Below are positions 35,033-43,518 of a stretch of DNA of 64,000 bases, in pieces. Positions within the stretch are counted from its first letter, which is position 1. Each line of letters opens with the position of its first letter. The stretch is from OLB7 sp966250335 (lineage in GTDB: Bacteria > Bacteroidota > Ignavibacteria > OLB7), in contig CBINGZ010000012.1 in the NCBI GenBank assembly GCA_966250335.1, positions 1 to 64,000 of the forward strand. The letters run 5' to 3'. The notes beneath the pieces were generated by a model. The model saw only the letters and a list, made by a program, of their open reading frames with translations, was not told where the DNA came from and searched no databases. Position numbers and translations under genes: made by a program.

Positions 35033-36355
35033 TCAGCGGCCCGGCCGTTTTCGATCGACATCTCCCGAAAGCGCAGTGCCGATCGACGCGATACTCTCCC
35101 GCAGTCTCTCCGGCGACCGCGCAGCCGCCAGCGCCAGGAACATCCAGACGTGCGTCCAGCGGAGGAAGTAGCGTTCGTCGGCGCCGCGCCGTTTGAGCCT
35201 GAACATGTAGCGTCCCTTCCGGGGCATCCACATCATGCCGTCGATCACGGCGAGCAGCGATCGTCCGCGCTTGATACCGGCGCCGTTCCCCTCGTCGAAG
35301 AGGATCTCGTAGAGGGCGGCGGCCGCGTAGTTGTGCGGGTCGACGGGGTACTGCGAGCCGGGGAAGTAGTTCAGCGCCCCGTCGGCGCGGGGGAATGTAC
35401 TACGATAATATCGTTCCATGCGGAGCAGCGCGTCGTCGAAGAGCGCGGGGTCGACCAGGGGGTTCGTACGGCGGATCGCCGTCGTGGCGGCTATCACGTA
35501 GAGATGGTGGAAGCAGTCGGTCCACCCTCCGGCCGGATGATCGTTGTAGGCGAGATACCCGCTCGGGTCGACCTGGCGTATCGTGGTCGTCGCGGCGTCG
35601 GCGGCGATCCTGAGCAGATTCTCATCCCCCGTGAGCCTTCCCCCCAGACCGAGCACGGCGGCGCCGAGCAGATTCGCGTTATGGGTGTTGACGGCGGAGG
35701 TCGTGAAGTAGCCGATGAACGGTCCCCTCGCGTTGGAGGACTGATGACGCGATGCGATATACGCAAGCCCCTGCTCCATCGCTCCGCGATACTCATCCGA
35801 TCGGGTCGCGACATCGTGGATCAGCGCCAGCATCGCGAACGAACCGGGGACGATCGTGGAGGCGCCGCGCGGGTTGACGCCGTCGTACCGGGTGGCCCAT
35901 GTGAAATCGTATCCCCAGAAGATCCCCTCGTCGCTACGACGCGAGACCGCGACAAGACGGCGGAGCATCGCCTCGGCGCTCCCTGGAAAACGCTCCTCTC
36001 CGAGGGCCTGGTAGGCGAAATAGGCACAGGAAAAGATCTTGGGATCTTCTATCAGCGGCACGCGGAGGAGCGACCGGAGGAAGTCCGGGGCAAGCCGCGA
36101 CCCGAACTTGCTGACGACGAGCTGGGGAAGCCTCCAGGTCGCGGGGATGATCTTCAGAAAGGGGGAATTGGGAAGATCGAACGGGTCGCGTCCCCGGTAA
36201 TCGTTCTCACCCAGGAGCGCGTGGAGCCTGTCGATCCGCCTGTCGACCCATGCCGCATCTCCCTCATACCCCCCTTCGGTTCGGTCCGAGCCGGCGTCGC
36301 TCCCGATCCCCGCCGCCGGAACGGGCGTTCCGGCGGGATATGATTGCAATGCCAT
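35033..36355 (-). CDS. Unknown polysaccharide-locus protein, probable alpha-helical toroid
   Basis: A 440-residue protein without signal peptide or membrane helix. It is rich in aromatic residues and helices (FWGYDFTWATRYDGVNPRGA, ANLLGAAVLGLGGRLTGDE, GWTDCFHHLYVIAATTAIRR, HNYAAAALYEILF), a pattern like alpha/alpha-barrel enzymes acting on sugars. Several Asp/His/Tyr positions (HNANLLG, YPVDPHNYA) could line an active site. I do not recognise a named family. It lies between the Gfo/Idh gene and the DUF354 gene on the same strand, with the palindromic repeat at 36392-36431 just upstream. The start at 36355 (MALQSYPAG) was chosen over an ATG 30 bases upstream. Confidence 0.6.
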   Translation of the reverse strand: MALQSYPAGTPVPAAGIGSDAGSDRTEGGYEGDAAWVDRRIDRLHALLGENDYRGRDPFDLPNSPFLKIIPATWRLPQLVVSKFGSRLAPDFLRSLLRVPLIEDPKIFSCAYFAYQALGEERFPGSAEAMLRRLVAVSRRSDEGIFWGYDFTWATRYDGVNPRGASTIVPGSFAMLALIHDVATRSDEYRGAMEQGLAYIASRHQSSNARGPFIGYFTTSAVNTHNANLLGAAVLGLGGRLTGDENLLRIAADAATTTIRQVDPSGYLAYNDHPAGGWTDCFHHLYVIAATTAIRRTNPLVDPALFDDALLRMERYYRSTFPRADGALNYFPGSQYPVDPHNYAAAALYEILFDEGNGAGIKRGRSLLAVIDGMMWMPRKGRYMFRLKRRGADERYFLRWTHVWMFLALAAARSPERLRESIASIGTALSGDVDRKRPGR

Positions 36356-36391
36356 GATAATTCGCGAATCGGGGAGGGGGTACAATGGGGG

Positions 36392-36431
36392 CTACAAATG
36401 GGTGCTCCCTTCGGGAGCCAGGTCATTTGTA
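36392..36431. repeat. Palindromic repeat, copy 1 (hairpin unit)
   Basis: The outer arms TACAAATG (36393-36400) and CATTTGTA (36424-36431) enclose an inner hairpin GCTCCC-TTCG-GGAGC. The 28 bases 36392-36419 are identical to 41404-41431. It sits between the stop of the Gfo/Idh gene and the start of the following gene in the operon. Confidence 0.75.
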
Positions 36432-36457
36432 ATGTCCGTTGAATTAGGGGCCCGAGT

Positions 36458-37525
36458 TTATAGAGCCGGGAGCGGCTCGGCGACGAGGGCGGGGGCTTCG
36501 GCCCGACGGGAGGCGCGGGAGCCGTAGTCGATCTCGGAGGAGATCCATTCCAGCAGTTCCACCACCCTGGCCCCCATTTCGCCGTTGTTCGGCAGGGGGG
36601 TTCCGTCGGTCATTGCGCGCACGAACTCGGCGCACTCCATCCGGAGCGGCTCGTGCTGCTCCAGTTGAAGCACCCGGATATCGCCGATCGAATAGGAGAG
36701 CTGTCCCGAGTCGGTCGCCTTCGCGTCGATCCTGTTGTCGACGCCGTTGCTGACGATCCGGACCTTTCCGTCGAGCGCCAGCATCTCATCGTAGACCATC
36801 GTTCCATGCTCGGCGGTAAGCTGCACGTAGCGGGTCTTGTGCGCCGAGAGCCAGCTCACATGGATATGGGCGGAGACCCCTCCGGGGAAGGTCATGTCGA
36901 TATGGGCGTTGTCGACGAACCCGTCCCATTTGTAGCTGGAGCCGCTCGCGCGGATATCGAGCGGCATCTCTCCGATCAGATGAAGGATAATGGAAAGATC
37001 GTGGGGACAGAGATCCCACACCACGTCGACGGTCGTCCGCGGGGGACCGGGATTGATCCTTGTCGACGAGAGATGGAAGATCCGTCCCAGCCGTCCCGCA
37101 TCGATCTCGCTCTTCAGCGAGCGGACACCGGGGGCGAACTGAAAGACATGTCCCACCGCCAGCACCCGTCCCAGACGACGGGCCATCTCCACCAGCTCCC
37201 ACGCCTCGCGTGCGTTGGCGGCGAGCGGCTTCTCCACGAAGAGATCCTTCCCCGCTTCCAGCGCCCGGACGGCGATCTCGAAGTGGGAGGTGACGGGAGT
37301 GGCGACGACCACGGCGTCGATGGCGGGATCGTTCAGGATATCACGCATGTCGTCGGTGGTCCTGATATCCGGATACCCCTCACGGATGAAGTCGAGCCGT
37401 CCCGGCTGCAGATCGCAGACCGTGCGCACACGCGAGTTCGGGAGGCCGTGGAAGTTGCGGACGAGATTCGGTCCCCAGTAGCCGCAACCAATGATTCCGA
37501 TATACTTCAAGTTAGACTCCTCCAC
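36458..37525 (-). CDS. Gfo/Idh/MocA-family NAD(P)-dependent sugar oxidoreductase
   Basis: A 355-residue two-domain oxidoreductase. The Rossmann loop is IGIIGCGYWGPNLVRNF, the catalytic lysine motif is DLFVEKPLAANA, and WDLCPHDLSIILHLIGEM holds the second-domain His/Asp. Family members oxidise or reduce a sugar hydroxyl, such as WlbA at C3 of UDP-GlcNAcA; the substrate here is unknown. It overlaps the sugar transferase gene by 14 bases and is followed by the palindromic repeat. Confidence 0.88.
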   Translation of the reverse strand: MEESNLKYIGIIGCGYWGPNLVRNFHGLPNSRVRTVCDLQPGRLDFIREGYPDIRTTDDMRDILNDPAIDAVVVATPVTSHFEIAVRALEAGKDLFVEKPLAANAREAWELVEMARRLGRVLAVGHVFQFAPGVRSLKSEIDAGRLGRIFHLSSTRINPGPPRTTVDVVWDLCPHDLSIILHLIGEMPLDIRASGSSYKWDGFVDNAHIDMTFPGGVSAHIHVSWLSAHKTRYVQLTAEHGTMVYDEMLALDGKVRIVSNGVDNRIDAKATDSGQLSYSIGDIRVLQLEQHEPLRMECAEFVRAMTDGTPLPNNGEMGARVVELLEWISSEIDYGSRASRRAEAPALVAEPLPAL

Positions 37526-38945
37526 GTCCGAACAGGACGATCGGTATGGTCTTCAGCGCGATCTTGAGATCGAGCCAGAGCGAAAAATTCTGGATGTAAT
37601 AGAGATCAAGGATGATCGAGTCGTTGAACGTGACATCGTTCCGGTTCCGGCCGAACACCTGCCACAGACCGGTCATCCCCGGCGTTATTCTGAAGCGCTC
37701 CTTGTGCCAGTCGTCGAAATGCTCGTACTCGTACGGCAGGCAGGGGCGTGGTCCGATCAGCGACATCTCCCCGCGCATCACGTTGATAAGCTGCGGGATT
37801 TCGTCGAGGCTGTACTTTCTGAGGATCCTTCCGACCCTTGTGATCCTGGGATCGTTCTTCAGCTTCTGGGTGCCGGCGTTCTCCGAGATGATCTTCCGCA
37901 GATGTTCGCGGTGGAGCGCCTCATCCCGGTTCGCGACCATCGTCCTGAACTTGAACCAGGTGAAGATCCGACCGTTCTTGCCGACGACCTTCGACCTGTA
38001 GAAGACCGGTCCCCGCGAATCGTACCGGATCGCCGCGGCGATCACCAGGAAGACCGGGGCGAAGATCGTCGAGAGGATAAGGGCCGCGACCAGATCGACC
38101 GACCGCTTGACGAACCAGCTCGCCGTCTCCCGCCGTTTCGGGCGGAGCGTCAGGGTGTTCATCGAATCGAACTCGCTGGTGTCGATCTTGTCGTGGACGA
38201 TCCTGAAATGGTTGGTCGCCACGGTCACCGGAAGACCTGTTTTCCTGCATTCCTCCACGATCTCCAGCAGCCGTTCGTAGGCGATGGAATTGATCGTGAC
38301 ATAGATCTCCTGCGCCCTGAGCCGCCGACCGATCTCGCCGACCTGGGAGATCGGCCCCGCGATCCGCCGCCCCAGCAGCACCTTGCCGATCTTCTCCGGA
38401 TCGTCATCGACGAACCCTACAATACTCATGCCGAGTTCGGGCGCCTCCTTGATCCGGGTGGCGAGATTATGTCCCGCGCTCCCGGCGCCCACTGCCAGGA
38501 TGCGGCGTGAAAGCCCCCTGTTGCCGTTGAACCGCCGGTAGATATGCCGGAAGAAACCGACCCGCATCAGCGAAAGCGCTCCCCATCCGCCGAAAACGTA
38601 GAGAAGAACGTTCAGGCGGCTGTACTCCAGGCTGTCGATATCCTTCACGAAGAAGATCACGATCGCCTGCATGATCCCCAGCCAGAGCACCCCCTTTCCC
38701 AGGTTCACGATCTGGTCGGAACCGGAGGAGAAGACGCGATGCTTGTAGAGATGAAACTCGCGGAAGACCAGGACGGAGGCGACCGAAACCGTCGCAAACA
38801 AAATCGCTTCGTTGGTCGTTAGGCTATATATCGTGTAGTGGTCGCGTACGGCCACGATCAGCGCCGCCACAAGGAGCAGCACGATCACGTCCAGCAGAGC
38901 CAGCAGCAGCTTGGCGTATCCGAGCGAGCGAATAACTGTCGTCAT
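37512..38945 (-). CDS. Polyprenyl-phosphate sugar-1-phosphate transferase
   Basis: A 477-residue membrane enzyme that starts glycan synthesis by placing a sugar-1-phosphate on undecaprenyl phosphate at the inner membrane. Membrane helices lie in the N-terminal 150 residues. A Rossmann-like domain follows (RRILAVGAGSAGHNLATRI, FVDDDPEKIGKVLLG), then the catalytic bacterial sugar transferase domain: KRSVDLVAALIL, YRSKVVGKNGRIFTWFKFRT, SLDEIPQLINVMRGEMSLIG, GPRPCLP and GMTGLWQV. The start at 38945 (MTTVIRSLG) was chosen; an AGGAGG lies just before it. It is the first gene of the 25.4-39 kb series. Confidence 0.92.
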   Translation of the reverse strand: MTTVIRSLGYAKLLLALLDVIVLLLVAALIVAVRDHYTIYSLTTNEAILFATVSVASVLVFREFHLYKHRVFSSGSDQIVNLGKGVLWLGIMQAIVIFFVKDIDSLEYSRLNVLLYVFGGWGALSLMRVGFFRHIYRRFNGNRGLSRRILAVGAGSAGHNLATRIKEAPELGMSIVGFVDDDPEKIGKVLLGRRIAGPISQVGEIGRRLRAQEIYVTINSIAYERLLEIVEECRKTGLPVTVATNHFRIVHDKIDTSEFDSMNTLTLRPKRRETASWFVKRSVDLVAALILSTIFAPVFLVIAAAIRYDSRGPVFYRSKVVGKNGRIFTWFKFRTMVANRDEALHREHLRKIISENAGTQKLKNDPRITRVGRILRKYSLDEIPQLINVMRGEMSLIGPRPCLPYEYEHFDDWHKERFRITPGMTGLWQVFGRNRNDVTFNDSIILDLYYIQNFSLWLDLKIALKTIPIVLFGRGGV

Positions 38946-39308
38946 ATCCTCCTGTCTCCCCGACGACTTCAACGGCTCGTGCCGAGCCACCTACGAAGCC
39001 GCGCCCGTATCGGCCCGGTTCACCGAGGGGACGGGAACGGGCTTGCAGCAGACGTGACGCATAGTGCGGTCGATGCCGTCGGAACGTCCTGTACCGAACA
39101 GACGGCACGCCGCCGGAAGCCGGCGGAGAGGAATACACATAGGCAGGAGCCGGGCATCATCCCGTCCGACTTCATGGAATCGGGAGCGATGCCGTTCGGC
39201 AGCCGATCCGGAGAGTCCATACCCCTGCGGTCCTCATTACCAGAATGCGGCGCAAAAGTACGAAGTCGGGGGGGAAGATCATAGGGGGGTGAGATCTTCC
39301 GAAGAGTC
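38946..39308. other. Intergenic region, probable leader of the polysaccharide operon
   Basis: This 363-base stretch lies between the sugar transferase start and the end of the TPR membrane gene; both genes run leftward. It contains a -7-like box at 39253-39260 and a short G-rich run (39268-39274). No open frame has recognisable features and I see no RNA gene or riboswitch fold. Confidence 0.4.
39253..39260 (-). promoter_or_regulatory. -7 box candidate for the leftward polysaccharide operon
   Basis: The minus-strand reading TACTTTTG matches TAnnTTTG, but no TTTG is found 17-20 bases upstream. If used, the transcript would carry a leader of about 300 bases before the sugar transferase gene. 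Confidence 0.35.
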
Positions 39309-40097
39309 TTATTCACGGGCCGTGGCGGCAAACCGGGGGCGCAGATCGGCGGGGACCATATACGTTTTCTCGATGCGGGCGAGGATCTCCTTCCGGGCCG
39401 TCGGATTCTCCAGATCGCTTCTCCGCTCCCGGAGCAGCCGGCCGATCTCGTAGACGCTGTGGTAGGTGGGATAGATCTTCTCGGCCGAGGCGAACGCCCT
39501 GATCGCATCGTCGTACCTGCCGGCGAGCAGATGCTGAAACCCTTCCCGCTCCATCGCGGCGGCGTCGGCAGCCTTGCCGTTGAAGCGGCGGAGCATGAGA
39601 AACCGCGCGCTGTCCTGCCCGATCGTCCCCACGACGTTTTTCCCCGCCTCTCCCCCGCTCTTCTCCGCCGCGGCCAGTACCTTCGCCGCAGTGGCCGTGT
39701 CGCCGTTCCGAAGGTTCGTCTCGATCTCGGCGTTGTAATGATCGGAGACGATCTTGTGAAGCTCGTCGGCGATCTCCGGATCGACGATCCTCGCCAGAAG
39801 GCGCTCGGTGGCGAACGCCTTCGACGGGCTGTTGTCGAACAGGAGCGGGATCATCTCCCGCGCCGCCTCGATCCTGTCGTTCGCCGCCTTGTTCCGCTCG
39901 ATCTGCCAGTTGACGATCAGCCCCACCGCGACGATCGTCAGCGGCGCCAGGATCGTCTGCACGATGAAGCGCCAGAGCGTGTCCCCCTTCAGCCTGGAGA
40001 TCTTGGCGTCGATCTCCTTCAGCTTTTCCATGGTATCGTTCATCTCGCGTTCCTCAAGCCGTGCGAGCCGCTGGGCGATATCATCGATCGTGGCCAT
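39309..40097 (-). CDS. Coiled-coil, single-helix membrane protein with TPR-like C-terminus
   Basis: A 262-residue protein beginning MATIDDIAQRLARLEERE, a heptad-patterned coiled coil to about residue 35. One membrane helix follows (FIVQTILAPLTIVAVGLIVN, about 43-62), then a helical C-terminal region with EGFQHLLAGRYDDAIRAFAS resembling a TPR unit. I do not recognise a function. It stands apart from both polysaccharide series, divergent from the APH-type kinase across 270 bases. The start at 40097 was chosen where the coiled coil begins. Confidence 0.6.
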   Translation of the reverse strand: MATIDDIAQRLARLEEREMNDTMEKLKEIDAKISRLKGDTLWRFIVQTILAPLTIVAVGLIVNWQIERNKAANDRIEAAREMIPLLFDNSPSKAFATERLLARIVDPEIADELHKIVSDHYNAEIETNLRNGDTATAAKVLAAAEKSGGEAGKNVVGTIGQDSARFLMLRRFNGKAADAAAMEREGFQHLLAGRYDDAIRAFASAEKIYPTYHSVYEIGRLLRERRSDLENPTARKEILARIEKTYMVPADLRPRFAATARE

Positions 40098-40318
40098 GGT
40101 GGACCTCAATTGGTTGAAGAGACGGTCGTGGAGAGAGGCAGGGACGATTGCCTGAGCATCGGCCGCGGAGACGAGGCGAAGATATCGGTATGGCATGAAT
40201 TATATCACGAGCAATCAATTCCCCGCAGATCATAGAGAGACACTACACGGGGGGCCTGTAGTCCGCGGATAATACCGATCGGGTTACCGTCCGGATCTCT
40301 GGCAATAAACGTCCGGCG

Positions 40319-40336
40319 ATGTATCTTGCGATACAT
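40319..40336. promoter_or_regulatory. Palindrome upstream of the APH-type kinase
   Basis: ATGTATC (40319-40325) and GATACAT (40330-40336) are perfect 7-base arms around TTGC. It lies 31 bases before the kinase ATG, where an operator would sit. The rest of the 270-base divergent region shows nothing clear. Confidence 0.3.
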
Positions 40337-40367
40337 ACAGGCGCCGAAACATCGTAATCCAGCACCC

Positions 40368-41150
40368 ATGCCCGCACGCACTCCGATCGATGCCGAACTT
40401 GTAGGAACCGGTCTTACCGCCGACGTCTACGCCTGGGGTGAAGGTCGCGTCCTCAAGCTGCTTCGTGAGAGGTACGGCAGGTCGAGCGCGGAACGGGAGT
40501 ATATGGTCACGCGCACGGTGCGTGAGTTCGGGATCCCTGCTCCGATGGCTCATGAGGTGGTGGAAGTGGGAGGACGTTACGGCATCGTCTTCGATCGGGT
40601 GATCGGTATCACCCTGCTGCAATATTTCCAGTCGCACCCCTGGGCTCTGTTTGCCGGCGCCCGTCAACTGGCGGAGCTCCATGCGCGACTGCATGAGTGT
40701 ACGGCTCCCGACGGCATTCCATCGCAGCACGAGCAGATCGGCGCTCGTATCGACTCGTTGGCGGAACTCTCGGAGTCCGAAAAGGATGCGGCGCGTCGGG
40801 TGCTCTCCGGTCTGCCGGAGGGAACGTCGCTCTGCCACGGCGATTTCCATCCGGGAAATATCATCATGACCGACAACGGCCCGGTGATCATCGACTGGGG
40901 ATGGGCCGCCCGAGGCAACCCGTCGGGGGACGTGGCATGCACATCCCGTCTGTTCGAGCGCGCCTCACTCCCGGAGTCGACCCCCGCGCACCTCCGGCTG
41001 CTCTTCGGGATGTCGCGCACCCTGCTGCATGAGAACTACCTGCGCCGCTACCTTCGACTGCGCCCCGGAACCAGGGAGGAGATCGCCGCCTGGAGAGTCC
41101 CGCTTCGCGCGGCTGCGCCTACATTGCGTCTGAGAGGGAATCGTCAGTGA
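40368..41150 (+). CDS. Aminoglycoside phosphotransferase (APH)-family kinase
   Basis: A 260-residue small-molecule kinase fold. The catalytic loop is LCHGDFHPGNIIM and the metal-binding Asp is in PVIIDWGWA. The N-terminal lobe has the nucleotide-binding GTGLTADVYAW and the lysine in GRVLKLLRERYG. The family phosphorylates small alcohols (aminoglycosides, choline, sugars); the substrate cannot be told, and resistance should not be assumed. It is the only plus-strand gene between 24 and 64 kb. The start at 40368 was chosen because the upstream in-frame residues cover the palindrome. Confidence 0.82.
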   Translation: MPARTPIDAELVGTGLTADVYAWGEGRVLKLLRERYGRSSAEREYMVTRTVREFGIPAPMAHEVVEVGGRYGIVFDRVIGITLLQYFQSHPWALFAGARQLAELHARLHECTAPDGIPSQHEQIGARIDSLAELSESEKDAARRVLSGLPEGTSLCHGDFHPGNIIMTDNGPVIIDWGWAARGNPSGDVACTSRLFERASLPESTPAHLRLLFGMSRTLLHENYLRRYLRLRPGTREEIAAWRVPLRAAAPTLRLRGNRQ

Positions 41151-41556
41151 GTCTTCATGAGAGTGGTTCATCGGCGGCATCTTCCATCCCCTCCACCCTC
41201 TATCCGCCCCCCAGGGGAAGAACCGTCCATCACAGCAACATATCCCCATGCGATCTTCAGCCCCGAAGAGGCGAATCATGTGTAGCAGCGACGGTTCCCC
41301 ATTCCTTCTTGAGCGCCGACGGTGCGTACCATTCCTCCCCGTCAACAATGCGAAGAATGGGCCGCCCCTTCAGGGCTTCAGAACTATCATGAACGGCCGT
41401 TGTCTACAAATGGGTGCTCCCTTCGGGAGCCGATGATGTCGGCGATCCGCAGGTACGAGATGGGTGGTCTCGGCGGACGCCGATGATCATGATCCTTGAG
41501 CATGATGTCGATAGGCCGATCTTCGAATCAATAGATCGCAGAACGAGACAGGCCCT
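41151..41556. other. Intergenic region holding the composite repeat
   Basis: This 406-base gap lies between the rightward kinase and the leftward asnB (converging stops). About 180 bases are the repeat at 41251-41431; the rest has no recognisable gene, promoter or terminator. Confidence 0.5.
41251..41431 (-). repeat. Composite palindromic repeat, copy 2 (longest)
   Basis: Read on the minus strand it contains three hairpin-forming units: GGCTCCCGAAGGGAGC (41431-41416), GCCCTGAAGGGGCGGCC (near 41376-41360), and CGCCTCTTCGGGGCTG (near 41272-41257). The first 28 bases match the repeat at 36392, and 41321-41431 aligns end to end with 50896-51002. No transposase gene is present. It lies between the APH-type kinase and asnB. 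Confidence 0.65.
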
Positions 41557-43467
41557 CTACACTCCCCGCAACCACGTCAGTGCCGTGTACAGCCCCCACA
41601 GCCGATGCGCGTGATCCTCCTCCCCTCTCCGATGCTCCTCCATCAGCCGCAGCGGAAGCTTCATATCGAGATATCGCGATGCGTTCACGCCGGGGTCGTT
41701 GAAGAGATCGATCGCGCTTTGCGCAAGGCCCCCCTGCATCCATGAGCGGATGGGGGTGCCGAACGCGGCCTTGGGACGGTAGATGATCTCGCGGGGGAGA
41801 TATGCCTCGGCCGCGCGCTTCAGCAGGTATTTCTGGACACGGCCGTGGATCTTCAGGTGGGCCGGGAGCTTCGCGACGAACTCCACCAGCTCCACGTCGA
41901 TCAGCGGCGGACGCGTCTCGATCGACGCGGCCATCGCCGCCTTGTCGGAGTAGGCAAGGTTGAGGCCGGGGAGAAAGAGCTTCATGTCGAGATAGAGCAT
42001 CCGGTCGATCAGCCCGAGACCGGCGACGCTGTCGGCGTAGTCGCGATACCTCCGAATCGGATAGAGATCCTCGAAGTGCAGACTATTGTACGGCGATGTG
42101 AGCAGCTCGGCCAGCTCCTCCCTGTTGAAATAGCAGAAGCCGTACATGAACGCGTCGATCGAAGGGAGATAGGCGCTGCGGAGGAACTTCTTCACCCAGC
42201 GGGTCAGACGGATTCCCTTCCCCCCCACCGAGACCGGAAGCGCCGCGGCGATCCCCGGAATGATCGAATCGCGGACGAACGCCGGCATCGTCCTGTACCG
42301 TTCTATCAGCAGCGTGGCGAGCTGCTTCCGGTAGCCGCCGAAGACCTCATCCCCTCCCATGCCGTTCAGCAGAACAGTGGTTCCGCTTTGCTTCGCACCG
42401 CGAGCTATCAGATAGGTGTTGATGGCGGCGCCGTCGGCGATCGGGTCGTCGAGATGGTAGAGCATCCTGGGGAGCAGGTCGGTGTCGTCGCTGCGCGCCT
42501 CGATCTCGATATGGTTGGTGCCGAACTTCTCGGCGACGATCCGGGCGTACTTCGCGTCGTCCGGCATCGCCTCCATTTTCTTGTCCTCTTCGGAGAAGGC
42601 GATCGTGTAGGTGTCGATATTTCCCGACGACACCTTCCGCATCAGCGCGACGATCAGGCTGGAGTCGAGCCCGCCCGAGAGGAACGCCCCGACCGGAACG
42701 TCGGCGATCATCTGGCGCCGGACCGCGCGCTCCAGAATCTCCCGGCACTCCTCGACGATCTCCCCCTCGCTCCTCTTCGCGTAGGCCGGATCGCTCTCGG
42801 TCGGAATATCCCAGTATCTCGTGATCGTGAGCTTCCCGGCCGCGAAGGTGGCATAATGCCCCGGCTGAAGCTTGAGCACCCGCTCGTAGCCGCTCTTCGG
42901 CTCGGGAATCCAGAGGTAGAGAAGGGTGCTGACGAGCCCGTCGAAATCGACCTTCCGGTCGACGCCGTCGAGCTCGAAGAGCGACTTCGACTCCGACGCG
43001 AACGCAAGGGTCTCGCCGACCTGAACGTAGTAGAGAGGCTTGACCCCGAGGTGGTCGCGCGCCAGGAAGATCTCGCCGGTGACGGCATCGTAGATCCCGA
43101 ACGCGAACATCCCGTTGAACCGGGTCACGCAATCCTTCCCCCACTGATCGAACGCCGCCAGCACGACCTCCGTGTCGGTGTTGGAACGGAAGCGATGACC
43201 GTGTCCCCCCAGTTCGTTGCGCAGTTCGAGGTAGTTGTAGATCTCGCCGTTGAAGGTGATCCACCGTCTCCCGGTGGCGTTCGCCATCGGCTGGTGGCCG
43301 GCGCTGGAGAGATCGAGAATGGAGAGACGGCGATGAGCCAGCCCGCTGCGGCGGTCGGGGAACCACTGGATTCCTTCATCGTCGGGGCCCCGGTGATCGA
43401 GAAGTTCGATCATCCGTTCCAGGGTCCGCTCGTCTCCCCCGTGAATGATTCCTGCGATTCCACACAT
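41557..43467 (-). CDS. asnB: Asparagine synthetase (glutamine-hydrolysing), copy 1
   Basis: A 636-residue two-domain enzyme. The N-terminal nucleophile Cys2 (MCGIAGIIHGG) and LVYNGEIYNY-like FNGEIYNYLELRNEL mark the glutaminase domain. The synthetase domain has the ATP loop GAFLSGGLDSSLIVALM and the phrase LNGMGGDEVFGGYRKQL. In polysaccharide loci such proteins often amidate a uronic acid or another carboxylate rather than aspartate, so the acceptor is uncertain. It is the last gene of the right-hand minus-strand series; the next gene upstream is 51 bases away. Confidence 0.93.
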   Translation of the reverse strand: MCGIAGIIHGGDERTLERMIELLDHRGPDDEGIQWFPDRRSGLAHRRLSILDLSSAGHQPMANATGRRWITFNGEIYNYLELRNELGGHGHRFRSNTDTEVVLAAFDQWGKDCVTRFNGMFAFGIYDAVTGEIFLARDHLGVKPLYYVQVGETLAFASESKSLFELDGVDRKVDFDGLVSTLLYLWIPEPKSGYERVLKLQPGHYATFAAGKLTITRYWDIPTESDPAYAKRSEGEIVEECREILERAVRRQMIADVPVGAFLSGGLDSSLIVALMRKVSSGNIDTYTIAFSEEDKKMEAMPDDAKYARIVAEKFGTNHIEIEARSDDTDLLPRMLYHLDDPIADGAAINTYLIARGAKQSGTTVLLNGMGGDEVFGGYRKQLATLLIERYRTMPAFVRDSIIPGIAAALPVSVGGKGIRLTRWVKKFLRSAYLPSIDAFMYGFCYFNREELAELLTSPYNSLHFEDLYPIRRYRDYADSVAGLGLIDRMLYLDMKLFLPGLNLAYSDKAAMAASIETRPPLIDVELVEFVAKLPAHLKIHGRVQKYLLKRAAEAYLPREIIYRPKAAFGTPIRSWMQGGLAQSAIDLFNDPGVNASRYLDMKLPLRLMEEHRRGEEDHAHRLWGLYTALTWLRGV

Positions 43468-43518
43468 GTACGTATCGGACTTCGAGTTATCGTGATCGTC
43501 TTGTGGCGGCCGATCGAA

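Noticed and set aside
40368..41150. APH-family kinase as an antibiotic-resistance gene
   Set aside because: Only the general kinase fold is visible; family members also act on choline, sugars and other alcohols, and nothing nearby suggests resistance.
41251..41431. CRISPR array or insertion-sequence remnant
   Set aside because: The units are hairpins of different sequence, not direct repeats with spacers, and no transposase fragment is found.
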